Below, piece by piece: positions 1 to 9,510 of a stretch of DNA of 20,852 bases. A program made the position numbers and the translations under genes. The notes beneath the pieces are model-generated. The model worked only from the letters and a program-made list of their open reading frames with translations, did no database searches and had not been told where the DNA came from. The DNA is from Haplomitrium mnioides (Eukaryota > Marchantiophyta > Haplomitriopsida > Calobryales), in contig JBNGIS010017910.1 of the NCBI GenBank assembly GCA_049999725.1, positions 1 through 20,852 on the forward strand. The letters run 5' to 3'. Positions within the stretch are counted from its first letter, which is position 1, and each line of letters begins with the position of its first letter.

Positions 1-1131
1 GGACTTAAACAAAGTGGTAGAAACTGGTATCAAAGATTCAAATCAGAGATGATGACCTTAAACTTTACAAATGAAGACATAGCACCATGTCTATTCATGA
101 AACAAGAAAATCCTGAATATGTCATAGTGGCTATATACGTAGATGACATTAATATCTTTGGCACACCACGACTGGCCAAAGACACCATAGAGAAACTGAA
201 AGACATATTCAAAATGCGTGACCTCGGCGAACCTGATTTCTGCCTAGGAATACAGTTTGAACATCTACAAGATGGGATACTAATCCATCAATCGACTTAC
301 ACATCCAGAATCCTTAAACAGTTCAACATGGACAAAGCTCAGCCGATGAGCACCCCAATGGAAATCAGATCATCAGACCCCATGAAAGACATGTTCTCAA
401 AAAGAAAAGACACAGAACCTACACTAGGACCTGAGAAACCATATCTCTCAGCAATAGGGGCACTGATGTACCTTGCAAACCAAACAAGACCAGACATAGC
501 CTTCGCTGTAAATTTACTGGCAAGACACAGTTCCCAACCCACCATACGACATTGGAAAGGTATCAAAAGAATTTTCAGATACCTTCAAGGAACCACAGAT
601 ATGGGATTGTTCTTCCCGAAAAACGCAGAACATAACATTATAGGATATGCTGATGCAGGATACTTATCTGACCCTGACGACAGCAAGTCCCAAACAGGAT
701 ATGTATTCCTTAAAGGAGGCACAGCCATATCATGGAAGAGTACAAAACAAACAATTACTACCACCTCTACAAACCATGCTGAGATAATAGCTCTGTATGA
801 GGCAAGTAGAGAATGTATTTGGTTACGTCAACTCATTGACCATATCAACTCCAACACTGGCCAACCTCTCATTCAGGAACCTACAACTATATTTGAAGAC
901 AACAGACCATGTGTCGATCAGATCGCCCAAGGATTCATCAAGGGTAATAGAATTAAACACATAGCTCCGAAATTCTTTTATACTCATGAACAACACAATG
1001 ACAAGATCAAGGTACAATGGATACCCAGTAAACAAAACAGAGCAGATATATTCACAAAACCTCTACCTCCTGCTCTACACAGAGAACACACAGAGGGTAT
1101 CGGTCTCAGAAAACTATCTGATATGTACTAG
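1..1131 (+). CDS. Ty1/copia Pol C-terminus: reverse transcriptase end plus RNase H (5' partial)
   Basis: The frame is open from the first base and ends with TAG at 1129-1131, giving 376 residues. RT converts element RNA to cDNA in the virus-like particle, and RNase H removes the RNA strand. Counting from the window start, the RT palm motif YVDD lies at about residues 46-49, preceded by the conserved GLKQSGRNWYQRF at the very start. The fingers and first catalytic aspartate are outside the window. RNase H spans roughly 210-355. Its likely acidic catalytic residues are D218 (in YADAGY), E261 (in NHAEIIAL), D300 (in FEDNRPC) and D349 (in RADIFTKPLP). The tail after FTKPLP is short, as in plant copia elements. 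A later ATG at 49 is not a real start; the frame clearly continues upstream. All visible catalytic positions are intact, so this copy could have been recently active. Confidence 0.93.
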   Translation, partial: GLKQSGRNWYQRFKSEMMTLNFTNEDIAPCLFMKQENPEYVIVAIYVDDINIFGTPRLAKDTIEKLKDIFKMRDLGEPDFCLGIQFEHLQDGILIHQSTYTSRILKQFNMDKAQPMSTPMEIRSSDPMKDMFSKRKDTEPTLGPEKPYLSAIGALMYLANQTRPDIAFAVNLLARHSSQPTIRHWKGIKRIFRYLQGTTDMGLFFPKNAEHNIIGYADAGYLSDPDDSKSQTGYVFLKGGTAISWKSTKQTITTTSTNHAEIIALYEASRECIWLRQLIDHINSNTGQPLIQEPTTIFEDNRPCVDQIAQGFIKGNRIKHIAPKFFYTHEQHNDKIKVQWIPSKQNRADIFTKPLPPALHREHTEGIGLRKLSDMY

Positions 1132-1547
1132 ATGCATACTTGATCTCATAATCATATTTTGAATTCTGACCTGTTGTCAAATGTTCCAGATCTATGAGCT
1201 GTACTTCTTGATGCATATATGCTGACCACAGAATAATTTACAGTTGTGTTACAGCGCAGATATTCAAAAACATGTTATCAACACATGGAGCATATCGGAA
1301 TCTGGACCAGAGGCAACACGACAGTTCGAGGAGATCTACTTACACGACATCATTACACTTTGATCATTGAACAGTTTTTGAAGCATCACACAGATTTTAC
1401 TTCTATTCATACATTCATACTCTATATGTGGTAGCACTCTTTCCCTCAGAAGAAAGCAGGAGGGTTTTAATGAGACTACACATATTAGAAGTATATAGGA
1501 CTTATACTAGTTTATAATTGTGGCTGATTAGAGAAGAAGAATCAGCC
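1132..1547 (+). other. Copia 3' noncoding region between pol stop and PPT
   Basis: About 415 AT-rich bases separate the pol stop from the polypurine tract. A small open frame at 1246-1434 has no recognisable features and looks accidental. Copia elements often have a 3' untranslated stretch here. I see no additional gene such as an envelope-like frame. Confidence 0.6.
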
Positions 1548-1556
1548 AAGGGGGAG
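1548..1556 (+). promoter_or_regulatory. Polypurine tract of the copia element
   Basis: The purine run AAGGGGGAG directly abuts the TG that begins the 3' LTR at 1557. This is the expected position and composition for the primer of plus-strand DNA synthesis, and it fixes the left edge of the LTR. Confidence 0.85.
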
Positions 1557-1722
1557 TGTTATAGAACATAGTATACCCCTATATATAGAGGGGCATGGAT
1601 GTATACATAAGGGGAACCTTTGACCCCTCACTAAGGATCAATCTATCTATCACTGCGTGCGGAGGAACTTATGGAATAGCGCAACGGCTCCCTCTCTCTC
1701 TGTGTAATGCATGTACCACAAC
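1557..1722 (+). repeat. Copia 3' LTR (166 bp)
   Basis: The segment begins TGTT just after the polypurine tract and ends AACA, giving a 4-bp terminal inverted repeat with canonical TG...CA ends. It carries a TATA-like TATATATA at 1580-1587, inside the near-palindrome CCCCTATATATAGAGGGG. The length is short for a plant copia LTR but plausible. The right boundary is supported independently, because gypsy RT codons start at 1723. The partner 5' LTR is outside the window, so LTR-LTR identity cannot be checked here. Confidence 0.82.
1580..1587 (+). promoter_or_regulatory. TATA box in copia LTR
   Basis: TATATATA sits 23 bases inside the LTR, in the position expected for the element's RNA polymerase II promoter. 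The U3 upstream of it would be very short, which is unusual. The call is by motif only. Confidence 0.45.
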
Positions 1723-4215
1723 ATTCATTCAACTAAGCGTTTCTCCTTATGGTGCGCCAATACTATTTGTAAAAAAGAAGGATGGGAGTATGAGTATGTG
1801 TATTGACTATCAAGCACTCAATCAACAAACGGTGAAAAATAAATATCCATTGTCGAGGATGGATGATTTATTTGATCAACTTTAAATTACTTTACAAAAT
1901 TGGACTTGAGAAGCAGATATAATCAAATCCGAATTGCGAAAGGTGATGTGCAAAAAACAGTGTTTCGAAGTCGATACGGGCATTTTGAATATTTTGTCAT
2001 GTTTTTTGGACTAGCCAATGCTCTTGCAACATTTGTGAGTGTTATGAATGATATTTTGTAATCTTATTTGGATAAGTTTGTTATCCTTTTTTTGGACGAT
2101 ATTCTTATCTACAACAAGAGTCTTCAACAACATCAACAACATCTTCGTACAATTCTAAATATAACCTTCTGAACCACAAGCTATATATGAAGATGTCCAA
2201 ATGTGAAATTGGAAAGAAAGAGGTTGAGTACTTGGGTCACCATGCAAGTGCATTAGGAGTCCAAGTTATGGATGAGAAAGTGGAGGCAATTCAGAAGTGG
2301 GAAGCTCCTAGTGATCAAACACAACTAAAGGGATTTTTTGGGCTAATCAGAATTTTTTGGGCAAATTGAAAAAATCATTTCTTCATGCTTCTATTCTTAA
2401 ATGGTTTGATTCTAAACTATTAATCAAACTTTCGATGGATGTGTCGAGAAAGGCTATTGGCGGAGTTTTGCAACAAGAATAGGTGGATGGTTGGCATCTT
2501 ATTGCCTTCTTTTTTAGGAAGTTGAGCGATACTAAGAAAAACTACCACACTAGGGAGCGGGAATAATTGGCGATTGTGCTATCAACCAAACATTAGAAGC
2601 TTTATTTAGGAGATAAGAAGTTTATTATCGAAACCATGCATAAACCTCCAATCTATCTAGAAACTCAAAAGAAGCTATCAAAACGGCAGATTCGTTGGGT
2701 AGAATGGCGACAACGGTTCCATATGGAGATGGTCTATATGAAAGGAAAACGACAAATTGCACATGCCTTGACTCGTAGGCCTCAACTCAACATCTTGTCA
2801 GAAATCACAATTCATCCTACTTGGTGGACGGAAACAAAAGAAGATGAGGAGATCATTGCACCACAACAAAAGAATCTAGTGAAAGAGGTGAGAGGATTGA
2901 TTTTCTTCCAGAACAAGGTATGGGTTCTTAATAGTGTTAAGCTTCGCTATGAGGTTTGGTATAAAGCACATGATTCGGCAATTGGTGGGCATGTTGGAAT
3001 TGAGAAAACTCTGGACAATCTTCAATGAGTCTATTATTGGCTTAAGATGCATCAAGATGTGGAGACCTATGTTTGGAGTTGTTTGGCTTGTCAACAAAAC
3101 AAAACGACCAATCTTAAACGTGGAGGTTTATTAGAACTACTGCCTATCCCAAATTGGCGATGGGAATATGTGAGTATGGATATTGTGTGTGAGTTATCAT
3201 GTACTTCTACGGGTTATGATGTTATTGTTGTTTCTGTGGACAAACTTAGTAAAATCATTCATGTTCGTCCGACTACCAAATCAATGACAACACTGGAGTT
3301 AGCACGAATTTATTTAAAAGCACTCTACTTTCATCATGATATCTCCAAAGTGATTTTCTTCGACCATGGCACTCAATTTACTAGCATGTTTTGGCGCACA
3401 ATATTTGGTCTTCTCAAAACCAAACTGGCTATGTCCACTACTTATCACCTTGAATCGGATGGTCAAACAAAACGGGCCAATTGCATTATCGAAGATATGT
3501 TGCGAGCTTTTACTTTGGAAGAACAAGAAGAATGAGATTGGTTGCTACCTCTTGTGGAGTTCTCTTACAATAACTTCATCAACATCTCTACACAAGCCAC
3601 GTCGTTCTTTTCTATGTATGGTGAGCATCCAACTACTCTATCTACTCTTCATCCTGCATCGACCTCTAAGAGTCTAATTGTTGATGATTTCCTCGATCGA
3701 CTACACCACGACATCCGACATGCTAGGGAAAAACTTGAAGTTGCACGTAATCGCAAAAAACAATAAGTCAATGCTTATCGTCGCAAAGTGATCGTTGGTC
3801 TAGGGACTAAGTATGGCTCTCTACGTCCAATCTTCATTTGCTTCGCTCTCGTAAGCTATATGCTCGCTTTATTGGACCATTTGCTATTTCTGCTCGTATT
3901 GGTGAGGTGGCTTATCAACTTGTTTTACCTTCTCATATGAAGATTCATCCTGTTTTTCATGTCTCTTTACTACGTGCTTTTGTATCTTGCTCTACCAACT
4001 TCACTTGTACTCAAGAACCCTCTTCACCACCTTAGCTTATTGATGGTCATGAGGAATTTGAGGTGGAACAGCTCATGAAGAAACGCACACGTCGTCGAGG
4101 CCATCGTGAGATTTTGGAGTACTTGGTTCGTTGGATAGACTACCCTCTTTATGAAGCTACTTGGGAGCCATTGGAGAATTTGCCCAATGCCTTTGCACTT
4201 GTTCACTATTTTTAG
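1723..4215 (+). pseudogene. Chromovirus Pol remnant: RT, RNase H, integrase, chromodomain
   Basis: RT motifs run from 1723: [15 protein letters not shown], a LCIDYR-like block, YFTKLDL at about 1888, and the catalytic FLDD at 2089-2100. Sequence between RT and RNase H is shortened near 2370-2430. RNase H (about 2430-2780) is eroded, with DVSRKAIGG where DASG is usual. The zinc-binding segment keeps its histidines (KAHD, GGHVG) and CLAC near 3083-3094. Integrase keeps two aspartates (SMDIV, FDHGTQF), but the glutamate of DGQTER is lysine (DGQTKRAN). A chromodomain (FEVEQLM, YLVRWIDYP, EATWEPLENL) fills about 4050-4190. In-frame stops lie at 2059, 2480, 2564, 2594, 3026, 3533, 3764 and 4033, and frameshifts near 1885, 2165, 2375 and 3805. 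The upstream coding half is outside the window. The copy cannot encode a working enzyme. Confidence 0.9.
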
Positions 4216-4249
4216 AACTCTCTTACTCGCAACGAGGATGTGGCCTCTT

Positions 4250-4263
4250 AAAAAATGGGAGGA
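4250..4263 (+). promoter_or_regulatory. Polypurine tract of the chromovirus
   Basis: AAAAAATGGGAGGA lies one base before the TGTAAC that opens the LTR. Its purine-rich makeup and position between the pol stop and the 3' LTR fit a plus-strand primer. A single T interrupts it. Confidence 0.7.
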
Positions 4264-4375
4264 TTGTAACGGTCACTAACTTTAGTAAGCCATAGCTAAA
4301 AATAATGTCAACTATGTATAGAAAGCTATTGCTAAGTTAGAGTAGCAAAAAACAATTGTTATTATAGAGAGTTGG

Positions 4376-4515
4376 ACATGTGGCACAAAGAGAGAAAGTC
4401 AACAAATTAAAGTGAAAAAGAGAGTCTAGATAGACTATTTTAGAAGAAGATAAATACACGTGGCAAACGAAGAATTAAAGTAAAGAAAAGATTCTAAAAA
4501 TAAGTACACGTAGCA
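4376..4515 (+). promoter_or_regulatory. Three G-box/ABRE-like repeats in the chromovirus U3
   Basis: Related 10-mers occur at 4376-4385 (ACATGTGGCA), 4456-4465 (ACACGTGGCA) and 4506-4515 (ACACGTAGCA), all upstream of the TATA box. The middle copy contains CACGTGGC, the classic G-box/ABRE bound by plant bZIP and bHLH factors. Each sits next to purine-rich AAAG/GAAGAA runs. Binding is inferred from the motif only. Confidence 0.5.
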
Positions 4516-4642
4516 GAAGAAGAACAAAAAAAAATAGTGGTCCAATTAAAGTAAGAGAGAAAAGAAGGGTTCAATTAGAAGAGGATAGAAAATGAACCAA
4601 TGAAGTTCCTGTACCTAGTTAAGCAAAGTGTTTTCTCTCAAG

Positions 4643-4650
4643 TATATAAA
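4643..4650 (+). promoter_or_regulatory. TATA box in chromovirus LTR
   Basis: TATATAAA lies about 380 bases into the LTR, where the U3/R boundary of an LTR this size is expected. Transcription would start near 4675. The call is by motif and position. Confidence 0.55.
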
Positions 4651-4781
4651 GAATGGGCAGTGTCTTGTTTGGCATTCTTACCTTGTAGATTCTTGAAGTT
4701 CTTGTGCGCTTCTCTTAAGCTAACTTGTATATGTTGTACTTGTGCTAACTTATTTGCGTAATGTTGGTGTCTAGTGTTACA

Positions 4782-7700
4782 TAGTAGCCCTCAAATAACC
4801 AATTAAATTTTTACTACAATTGGTATTCTAAGTTGGGAGGTTCAATCAGCAAGTTTGTCTTACTCAAGAAGAAAGTTGGTCTCTTCATGAAGGTGAATTA
4901 TGTGGAAAAGGTTCTAGAAAGAGGAAGTAGAAGAAGTGGAATTTTTGGTCTATGTTGGAGCTAAGTTTCTGTGAGATTTACTGAACAAGATTGATCCTTT
5001 CATGATATCACTTGATGATTAGATGTCACTGTAGGCTTTCATTGATGAATTCATTGAAAGACCCAATCACAAACTCCTGTCCCAATTGTCACTTGAACCA
5101 AATCTTGAACAAAATGCCTCCGAGAGCAAACAAGCCAAAAAGTAAAGACTCTATACATCCTTGCTCTGTCCCACTCTGCGAGTAGAATTGTCACACTTCT
5201 TCAGCCATATCATCCCTTCAAGAGCATCCATCACAATGAACAAGGGAGAGATGGGCCCAGCTCATAGTCGACTCCAGACAATGATGCAACAAAAGATTGC
5301 ACCAACTCTCAGCTACATCAAATACTCTGCCTTCTGCTATCGTTGCCTCCTCCCCATTGGTCGCCAAGCTCCATCGTGAACTCCTGAAACGTATCTAAAG
5401 TGTCCTGCAGTCAAGTGGTTAGTAGGGAAAACGACTCAATCCCTTCAGCACACGTGTTTCTGTCCCCATTCAAATCCAGCGTAAGTAGCCCCTCCAAATC
5501 TCTTGATGCAGCCAGCTTCAACGAAGTAGCCTTTGGAGTGCAGATTTCTCGGTGCCTCCCGGGGATCACATTACTCGCTTGAATGGAGCCTGCCACTAAA
5601 ATCGAAGACAGCGACTGAAAAGCGGCCACCAGCGGACACTTCCGAGATCGAACAGGCCCCAGCTATGTAACGAGCCATTGCGATTGTAGATAGAGTTTCT
5701 TAGGCACCTTGCAAATCTTAATTCATTCTTCCATGCCTGTCAAGAACAAGAGGAGCTCGTCAAGTTGAGAGCATAGAACCTTGTAGAATTGCACGCCCCC
5801 TGCTCCGCAAATGAACCGCCCAATTTTCTTAACCAAGCAAAGTTTCTATACTACCAAATTCTCGAGGCCACCTCCCATTCAATTTCATTTCATAAATGAT
5901 CTTTTGACCAAGTATTTCAATACACTAATTTCAATCAAGATTGACCCTTTACGGTCCACACTGCTCTTGCGTTTTCTCTAGCTAAAGCCAGTGACATCAA
6001 ACTTAGCAAAGTTTTGCTAGAGAGTGGCTTCTTACTCAGAAGTATTGAAGGTTCTTCAAAGTTTGAGTAGGACCAATCGAACCAACAGAAAAACGACTAT
6101 GGCATCGAAACGACAAGCTTGAGGAGCTTTTCTTCTAGAGCTACATTGTAAGGGATGCAGATTGTATGGCAGATCAGTATTACATGTGCCTATGGAAGAC
6201 ATGGATGCTCAAGGATCCATGAAATGTTTCCCAGGCCACTCCAAAGGCAAAACGAGTCGGGATAGTGCAGTACGCACTAGCAGTCCTTCAAAGACACTGA
6301 TTCAGAAATGAAAAATGATGTTTCCGTTGAGCAATTTGAATGGAAACTGTGACCCCCTTCGATCAAAATGATTGCTTCTCAAATTTCACTTTTGCTAATC
6401 ACGCACGACTTTGTTGTGTCACCTGCATGGTCGTAGACTTGTAATTTGTCGACTGTTGTGAAGAGCACCATCAAACAGTTTTCCGACCAAATCTTTCGAC
6501 TGCAGTAACAAAGATAACAATGTAGATGTATATGACCGCCTCGTTTGTTACACCAGTATGTGCGGTAGCTAGCGTCTCCCTACTTTCCCACATGCCGACA
6601 TCGCCAGCCAGCCAGAGAGCTTGTTTATTCCTTTAACAGCTTAACAGAGCTTGTGCATTCTTAAGAAATGCGGTGCATGCATGTAACGTCTTTCAACTGG
6701 TAGTAAATGAATTTCTTTGAATGCGTCGCTAACGGGATACCAGCAGCAGCCGCCTTTCGACATCTTTCTTGATGAAGAGTACTTCAAGCATGAACTTCTA
6801 TCTTGTGATGACACACAATCTCAGGAACAAAATGCATTAGGATGGGGAAGAAAATAAAACTCATTCCCTACCCTGGACGTCTCGAGGGGCAACATACTTT
6901 CTTTGGCTGGAGGAATCAATCCACAGTAGGTAAAGCTAGAAAGCAAAAGTCATTTCTTGGGGAATCAGTTGATGTAGGTGGATTCTACGCAGTTTCTGGG
7001 CAAAAACAGTGGTGAATCTATTTCTCAGCAGCTCTGGGCATGCTCGGTACTCTGTTGGAAGGGACTTAATTCAGCCTGCAACTCCTCGAATGGTTTGAGA
7101 AAAGAAAGCCCAAGGTTTCGATCAAATCCTCAAGACTGAATGCAAGCCATAAAAGAAACCCATTTGAAGGGATTCCGAAACTTTTCAAAATATTGATACT
7201 GAAGTATTGGAACAGGAATTCATGTGAAAACGCATTGCCTCGGCGAAGCCCTGCTGCTTTAACTAGTACAGATGAATACGTAACGCTTTTTGCCCCTTTG
7301 CTGGTGTCGTTGGTCTTCCAGTGTCGACAGTGTTCACGATCGTAAACACTCCCAATCGAAAGACAGGTATGAGTAACTCGTAGTGATGAAAGGCATTCAT
7401 GAAATGCACTACAAACCGCTGGCTGGACCCACTGCTGTCTTTCAGCAACGAACAGCGACACTTCTGCAATACTGGACCAGCGTCAGCTCTGTCCGAGCTT
7501 CAGTCATGTAACTCAAGTGCAGAGTGTATGAAGATGATGTAATGACGCTGCATTCATAACTACTCCTTGGTCAAACTCTACTCTACCATTGTTGTTTGCG
7601 GGCCCTCAGTTTCAGAATCACACGGTGAGAACCGTGCCTTGAGAAAATGAGGGCTAGTGGAATGTATTCATGATCATTGCCGGCATCCGCATGTTAGCCT

Positions 7701-9208
7701 CCGTTCATGAGCGGCTTGTTGGTTTCAGGAATCTCAAATTTTGTCGGGAAACTCCGGGCTTCATGAATTGTCTTACATCGCCTGGACCAGTGAGCACAAC
7801 TCGAACTTCTGGAGCTTGAGAAATCATTTGGTCAAGGCTGACTACGCACCATTATTCCGTCAGCTCATTATCCTCGATTTACAGTTAGGTTGGCTGTCGC
7901 CGACTGACAAGCAGGCCTTCCGATACTCAATGTTGGTCAACGGTTTCAAGGGAACATGACCCGTCAATATGGTCATTGATTCTTGTGGACTGTGCCACGA
8001 TTGTTAGCAGTTGAGGATGAATTTGGATTTATGGGTCGTAGTTTATTGTTGAATTTCAATTTCAATTTCTTATGTTTTATGCAAGAGACGAACTTGGCAA
8101 GTCGAGGATCAAATTTCGAGGGAACATCAGTGAAATACTAAGGCAGAGTTAAGAAACATGATACACAACTCTTCCGAAGGTAATTTTGTTGTTTCAATTG
8201 AGCAGCTATGATTTCCAGCCTGGTGTCGTCAAGAAGCTGTAGCCTCTTCATCCTCATACCACCTCCCTAAGGAAAACAAGCAATTCAGGAGGAAAATTCT
8301 CTTATTTTAAGGCTAAATATGTGAGGCAAATATGCAAATAGAGCACACGCTTGAGAGACAATGTTGAGAAGATTCAGAGAACATGTCAAAGGGAGGATAC
8401 ATGATTGAAAATCCACGACTGAAATATGTCACTTATCGAAAAAGCACTATTCCTTTGACAACTACAAAGTTTTCTCTCGCAGCATGCCTGTTTGGATTTC
8501 AACAGCATCCACGTGAACGTCAGCACAATTTTAGCATTTGTGGGTGAGATGTGAATCCTTGAAAAAGTTGTAAGAGTGCACAAACGTTGCTACTCTAAGA
8601 TCCACTACTTGATTAGTAATATTTACAGCTTCCGTGGAGGGAGGGATGAGTTTCCCCAAACCAACATTGAATTGTCCAATGTGTGCCTTCAAAGCTGGAG
8701 GACATGCTGCCCCGGACATTCTTCTCATGAATTTGAATCCACCAGTTTCAAACCCTGCAAGAAACTAGACCTTCAATTGTTAGTTTGAAAAGTTGCACAG
8801 AGATAGAATTGAAAAGAGAAGATTACAACTCAATAAAGCCCAAAACAACAGACTCTCATAACAGCGACAGTAGTTCAAAATCTGCAAGCGGGAGTGGGAG
8901 TTTGAGCGATGCATCACATTCAATCAAGTTTAGAGTTTCCCTTGGATCGAATGGAAAGCTCTGGTTGGTGAAGTAGTCCCATTTGTTTTCTTGAGACGAA
9001 GCGAGTTGCAGTGTTTACCCAGAGTGTGCATCAACCGTTTTCCTTTGCATGCAATACATGCTCTGCAATTCCCAGAGTGTTTCAATCTCTTGGCATTTCA
9101 TAAGTCATGGGAAGCATCCGCATCCACATCACTGCAGGGACTTGGACTTCGCGGCACGCGAGGACTTTCTTTCGTAGTGGGCACATAAGTCTGTCATAAT
9201 ATGACTTT
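4782..9208. other. Unassigned 4.4-kb segment, no recognisable gene
   Basis: No conserved domain, LTR pair, tRNA or rRNA was recognised in this stretch. Its composition is mixed and includes some GC-richer patches. The longest open frames are short and unsupported: minus-strand frames at about 5411-5629 and 7066-7461, a plus-strand frame at 7741-7959 and a minus-strand frame at 8531-8728. Around 5411-5690 the minus strand is open in more than one frame, so openness there is weak evidence. Short features include a triple AATTTC tandem at 8052-8069, an AGAGCTTGT direct repeat near 6615 and 6646, and the hairpin listed separately. It may be low-copy intergenic DNA or decayed gene fragments. Confidence 0.5.
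7602..7654. repeat. Imperfect two-stage hairpin
   Basis: An outer 12-bp stem (7602-7613 with 7643-7654, one mismatch) encloses a perfect 6-bp inner stem, CACGGT (7621-7626) with ACCGTG (7631-7636), around a GAGA loop. The bases between the two stems do not pair well. The function is unknown. It is too short for a typical plant microRNA precursor. Confidence 0.55.
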
Positions 9209-9510
9209 TGTTAGAATATATTGATAATCTAGTCTACTACTAGTTAGTTAACCTAATCTATAGTTAGCACTAATCATGATTATAGTTCTTGATTAGTGCT
9301 TAGATATATAGTTATAAAAACATATATTAAGATACATGATTGATTAGAAGAAAGAGGAATTGATACTAGAGAAGAAGTATTAAGAGCTAATTAGCACAAT
9401 TCACTTTAAGAATAGGAGAAATTTCATTCAATATTGAGAGTAAAAGCCTCACTCAATCCATTATTTAGTTATATGCTCATTGTCACTTCTCTCTCTCCTC
9501 TATTTTAACA
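9209..9510. repeat. Solitary LTR-like segment (302 bp)
   Basis: The segment begins TGTTAGAATA and ends TATTTTAACA, an inverted repeat with TG...CA ends typical of copia-type LTRs. It is AT-rich, contains TATA-like strings near 9303-9330 and carries an 11-bp palindrome. Neither edge has a recognisable polypurine tract or primer binding site. The flanking 5-mers (ACTTT at 9204-9208, CCCAA at 9511-9515) do not match, so it is not a clean solo LTR with a target duplication. It could be one end of a truncated element or a rearranged solo LTR. Confidence 0.55.
9266..9300. repeat. Perfect 11-bp inverted repeat in the LTR-like segment
   Basis: AGCACTAATCA (9266-9276) and TGATTAGTGCT (9290-9300) are exact reverse complements separated by 13 bases. 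It lies near the front of the LTR-like segment, where U3 regulatory repeats are common. Confidence 0.8.

Larger units (their letters stand above)
1..1722 (+). mobile_element. Ty1/copia LTR retrotransposon, 3' half
   Basis: The segment holds, in the order expected for the 3' half of a copia element, the end of the reverse transcriptase, the RNase H domain, a stop codon, a noncoding stretch, a purine-rich tract and a 3' LTR. The 5' LTR, gag, protease and integrase must lie left of the window. The right end is well defined, because the LTR closes with AACA at 1722 and coding sequence of a different element starts at 1723. The open reading frame has no stop or frameshift in 376 codons, whereas the adjoining gypsy element is full of them. 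The copia copy is therefore probably the younger insertion. Copia membership rests on the YVDD motif and the RNase H at the polyprotein end. Confidence 0.9.
1723..4781 (+). mobile_element. Ty3/gypsy chromovirus remnant, interrupted by the copia insertion
   Basis: Degenerate coding sequence runs in the order RT, RNase H, zinc-binding domain, integrase core and chromodomain, followed by a polypurine tract and an LTR. That order and the C-terminal chromodomain identify a chromovirus. The visible part starts in the RT fingers ([12 protein letters not shown]), directly after the copia LTR. Gag, protease and the RT N-terminus should resume left of the copia 5' LTR, outside the window. At least eight stops, several frameshifts and an internal deletion show that this is an old, dead copy. 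Confidence 0.88.
4265..4781 (+). repeat. Chromovirus 3' LTR (about 517 bp)
   Basis: The segment opens TGTAAC and closes GTTACA, a perfect 6-bp terminal inverted repeat. It follows the polypurine tract. Inside are a TATA box (TATATAAA, 4643-4650) and three G-box-like repeats upstream of it. An alternative right end at 4818 (ACTACA) is possible, because a PBS-like string follows there. The partner LTR is outside the window. Confidence 0.8.

Noticed and set aside
339-566. Minus-strand open frames opposite the copia RT/RNase H (also 823-1035).
   Set aside because: Shadows of the strongly supported plus-strand frame.
1246-1434. Small open frame after copia pol, considered as an extra 3' gene.
   Set aside because: Only 62 codons, GTG-type start, low complexity, no transmembrane or coiled-coil pattern.
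7066-7461. 131-codon minus-strand open frame considered as a host gene.
   Set aside because: No recognisable domain, no supporting codon pattern, overlaps another frame on the same strand, and the surrounding sequence is stop-rich.
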